7,188 nucleotides of DNA, taken from the NCBI GenBank assembly GCA_029256345.1, contig JAQSYC010000094.1:1-7188 (forward strand). Direction: 5' to 3'. Shown here one piece after another: positions 6,470 through 7,188 of the stretch. A program made the translations under genes and the position numbers. Each line of letters starts with the position of its first letter. The first letter of the stretch is position 1. Source of the stretch: Clostridia bacterium. Lineage in GTDB: Bacteria; Bacillota; Clostridia; Lachnospirales; Cellulosilyticaceae. The notes beneath the pieces were generated by a model. That model did no database searches and was not told where the DNA came from. It saw nothing but the letters and a program-made list of their open reading frames with translations.

Positions 6470-6511
6470 AAAAGATGTGCATATCATACGGTTTGAAGGA
6501 GGCTTTAAACT

Positions 6512-6757
6512 ATGGCAATAGCAAAAATAGTCATTACCATAATTTATATCATTGCTGCACTTGCAATCATTGCAGTTGTTTTAATGCAAGAAGGTAAATC
6601 AGCAGGACTTGGTTCTATAGGCGGTGCTTCAAGCAGCAGCGGCAGCAGCTACTGGGATAAAAATAAAAAGCATAGTTTGGAAGGCAAGTTTGAAAGATGG
6701 ACTAAACTTACAGCAGCGCTTTTTGTTATTCTTGCATTAGTACTTATGGTTCTTTAA
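6512..6757 (+). CDS. secG: Preprotein translocase subunit SecG
   Basis: SecG is the small accessory subunit of the SecYEG channel in the cytoplasmic membrane; it assists SecA-driven export. The 81-aa product has the family's exact plan: a first membrane helix (about 4-25), the conserved cytoplasmic loop beginning LMQEGKSAGLGSIGG (24-38), a Ser/Gly-rich stretch (39-46), a basic segment, and a second helix (about 64-81) ending at the C-terminus. Length is normal. AAGGAGG (6496-6502) is 9 nt before the ATG. It has its own promoter region and a strong terminator 10 nt past the stop, so it is largely a monocistronic unit even though rnr follows, an arrangement common in Firmicutes. Confidence 0.96.
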   Translation: MAIAKIVITIIYIIAALAIIAVVLMQEGKSAGLGSIGGASSSSGSSYWDKNKKHSLEGKFERWTKLTAALFVILALVLMVL

Positions 6758-6767
6758 TGAGTAACAG

Positions 6768-6810
6768 ATACACCCTATATCTCAGATATAAGGTGTATTT
6801 TTTGTTTTTT
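6768..6810 (+). terminator. Intrinsic terminator after secG
   Basis: ATACACC (6768-6774) pairs with GGTGTAT (6792-6798). After one mismatch TATATC (6776-6781) pairs with GATATA (6785-6790) over a 3-nt loop, 13 bp in all. Two T runs follow, 6798-6803 and 6805-6810, split by one G. Confidence 0.93.
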
Positions 6811-6861
6811 GAGATTTAAGGAGAGAAAAGCCTAACAAGAGGATTAATTATAATTAGAGTA

Positions 6862-6870
6862 TGGTATACT
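6862..6870 (+). promoter_or_regulatory. Extended -10 promoter of rnr
   Basis: TGGTATACT carries the TGn extension followed by TATACT (5/6 to TATAAT) at 6865-6870. The -35 region is poor (GATTAA at 6842-6847 at 17-nt spacing), as is usual for extended -10 promoters. It lies between the secG terminator and rnr, leaving a leader of about 78 nt. Confidence 0.6.
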
Positions 6871-6954
6871 ATATTTAAAGAAATAACTGATTGAGTTATA
6901 AATCAAACAGATATTTAAAAAGCTGTAAATTTGCAAAAGAAAAGAGATGATACG

Positions 6955-7188
6955 ATGAAACTAGAAGAAAATACTCCTAAGACGTTGACGAGAAAACAAG
7001 TGATTATTGATATGATGAAACATCCAGGGTATGTCCCTATGAAAATTAAAGAAATTGTTGCAGTGCTTCAAGTGCCAGACGAGGATAGGCCAGAGCTTGA
7101 AGAGCTCCTTGGAGAACTTATTAAAGAAGGAAAAATCATTCGTACGAAAAGGGGTAAGTTTGCTGTTCCTCAAACCTTTAATCTGGTG
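6955..7188 (+). CDS. rnr: Ribonuclease R, N-terminal part (runs off the window)
   Basis: RNase R is a processive 3'-to-5' exoribonuclease of the RNB family that degrades structured RNA and works with SmpB/tmRNA in quality control. Only 78 codons are visible, with no stop before the window ends. They form the N-terminal winged-helix domain: a helical part (about 12-66) with LTRKQVIIDMMKHPGYVPMK, an acidic LEELLGELIKEGKII helix, then the wing and linker RTKRGKFAVPQTFNLV, which is typical of this family just before the first cold-shock domain. Catalytic residues lie beyond the window. ATG 6955 is chosen because the nearby ATG at 6947 meets a stop after three codons. The SD is weak (AAAGAG, 6941-6946, 8-nt spacing). 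Position right after secG supports the call; smpB would be expected downstream. Confidence 0.88.
   Translation, partial: MKLEENTPKTLTRKQVIIDMMKHPGYVPMKIKEIVAVLQVPDEDRPELEELLGELIKEGKIIRTKRGKFAVPQTFNLV

Noticed and set aside
6887..6909. CTGATTGA/TCAAACAG hairpin in the rnr leader
   Set aside because: One mismatch in eight with a short AT loop and no following T run; likely chance in AT-rich sequence.

Overview
The window is about 7.2 kb of AT-rich, low-GC Gram-positive-type DNA. Every gene is on the + strand, behind strong AAAGGAG/GGAGG-like ribosome binding sites and with short U-tract terminators. The order pgk-tpiA-gpmI-eno-(yip1)-secG-rnr, together with a cofactor-independent phosphoglycerate mutase, is typical of Clostridia. 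A Lachnospiraceae/Cellulosilyticum-like anaerobe is my best guess, by inference from gene order and protein style only.

Positions 1-3793 hold the lower-glycolysis operon. pgk (65-1259) is broken in its present form by what reads as a 20-nt deletion after position 679. A 163-nt interval with two long inverted repeats follows, then tpiA (1423-2166), gpmI (2183-3721, 16 nt after tpiA) and a strong intrinsic terminator (3748-3793). Pgk, TpiA and GpmI convert 1,3-bisphosphoglycerate, dihydroxyacetone phosphate and 3-phosphoglycerate; gap may lie just upstream, outside the window.

Positions 3794-5405 hold eno as its own unit. It has an AT-rich promoter region, a leader with a perfect 8-bp hairpin and two abutting mini-ORFs, the enolase gene (start chosen at 4006), and a 12-bp-stem terminator.

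Positions 5406-6409 hold a five-helix Yip1-family membrane protein (start chosen at 5597). Its upstream region contains three separate dyads, one overlapping a well-formed sigma-A promoter. Positions 6410-6810 hold secG (protein export channel) with its own promoter region and a very strong terminator. Positions 6811-7188 hold an extended -10 promoter and the first 78 codons of rnr (RNase R), which runs off the window.

The gene content is mostly ordinary housekeeping. The points worth a second look are the pgk lesion, the eno leader, the dyads ahead of the Yip1-family gene and the paired inverted repeats between pgk and tpiA. I found no mobile element, CRISPR array, tRNA or rRNA.
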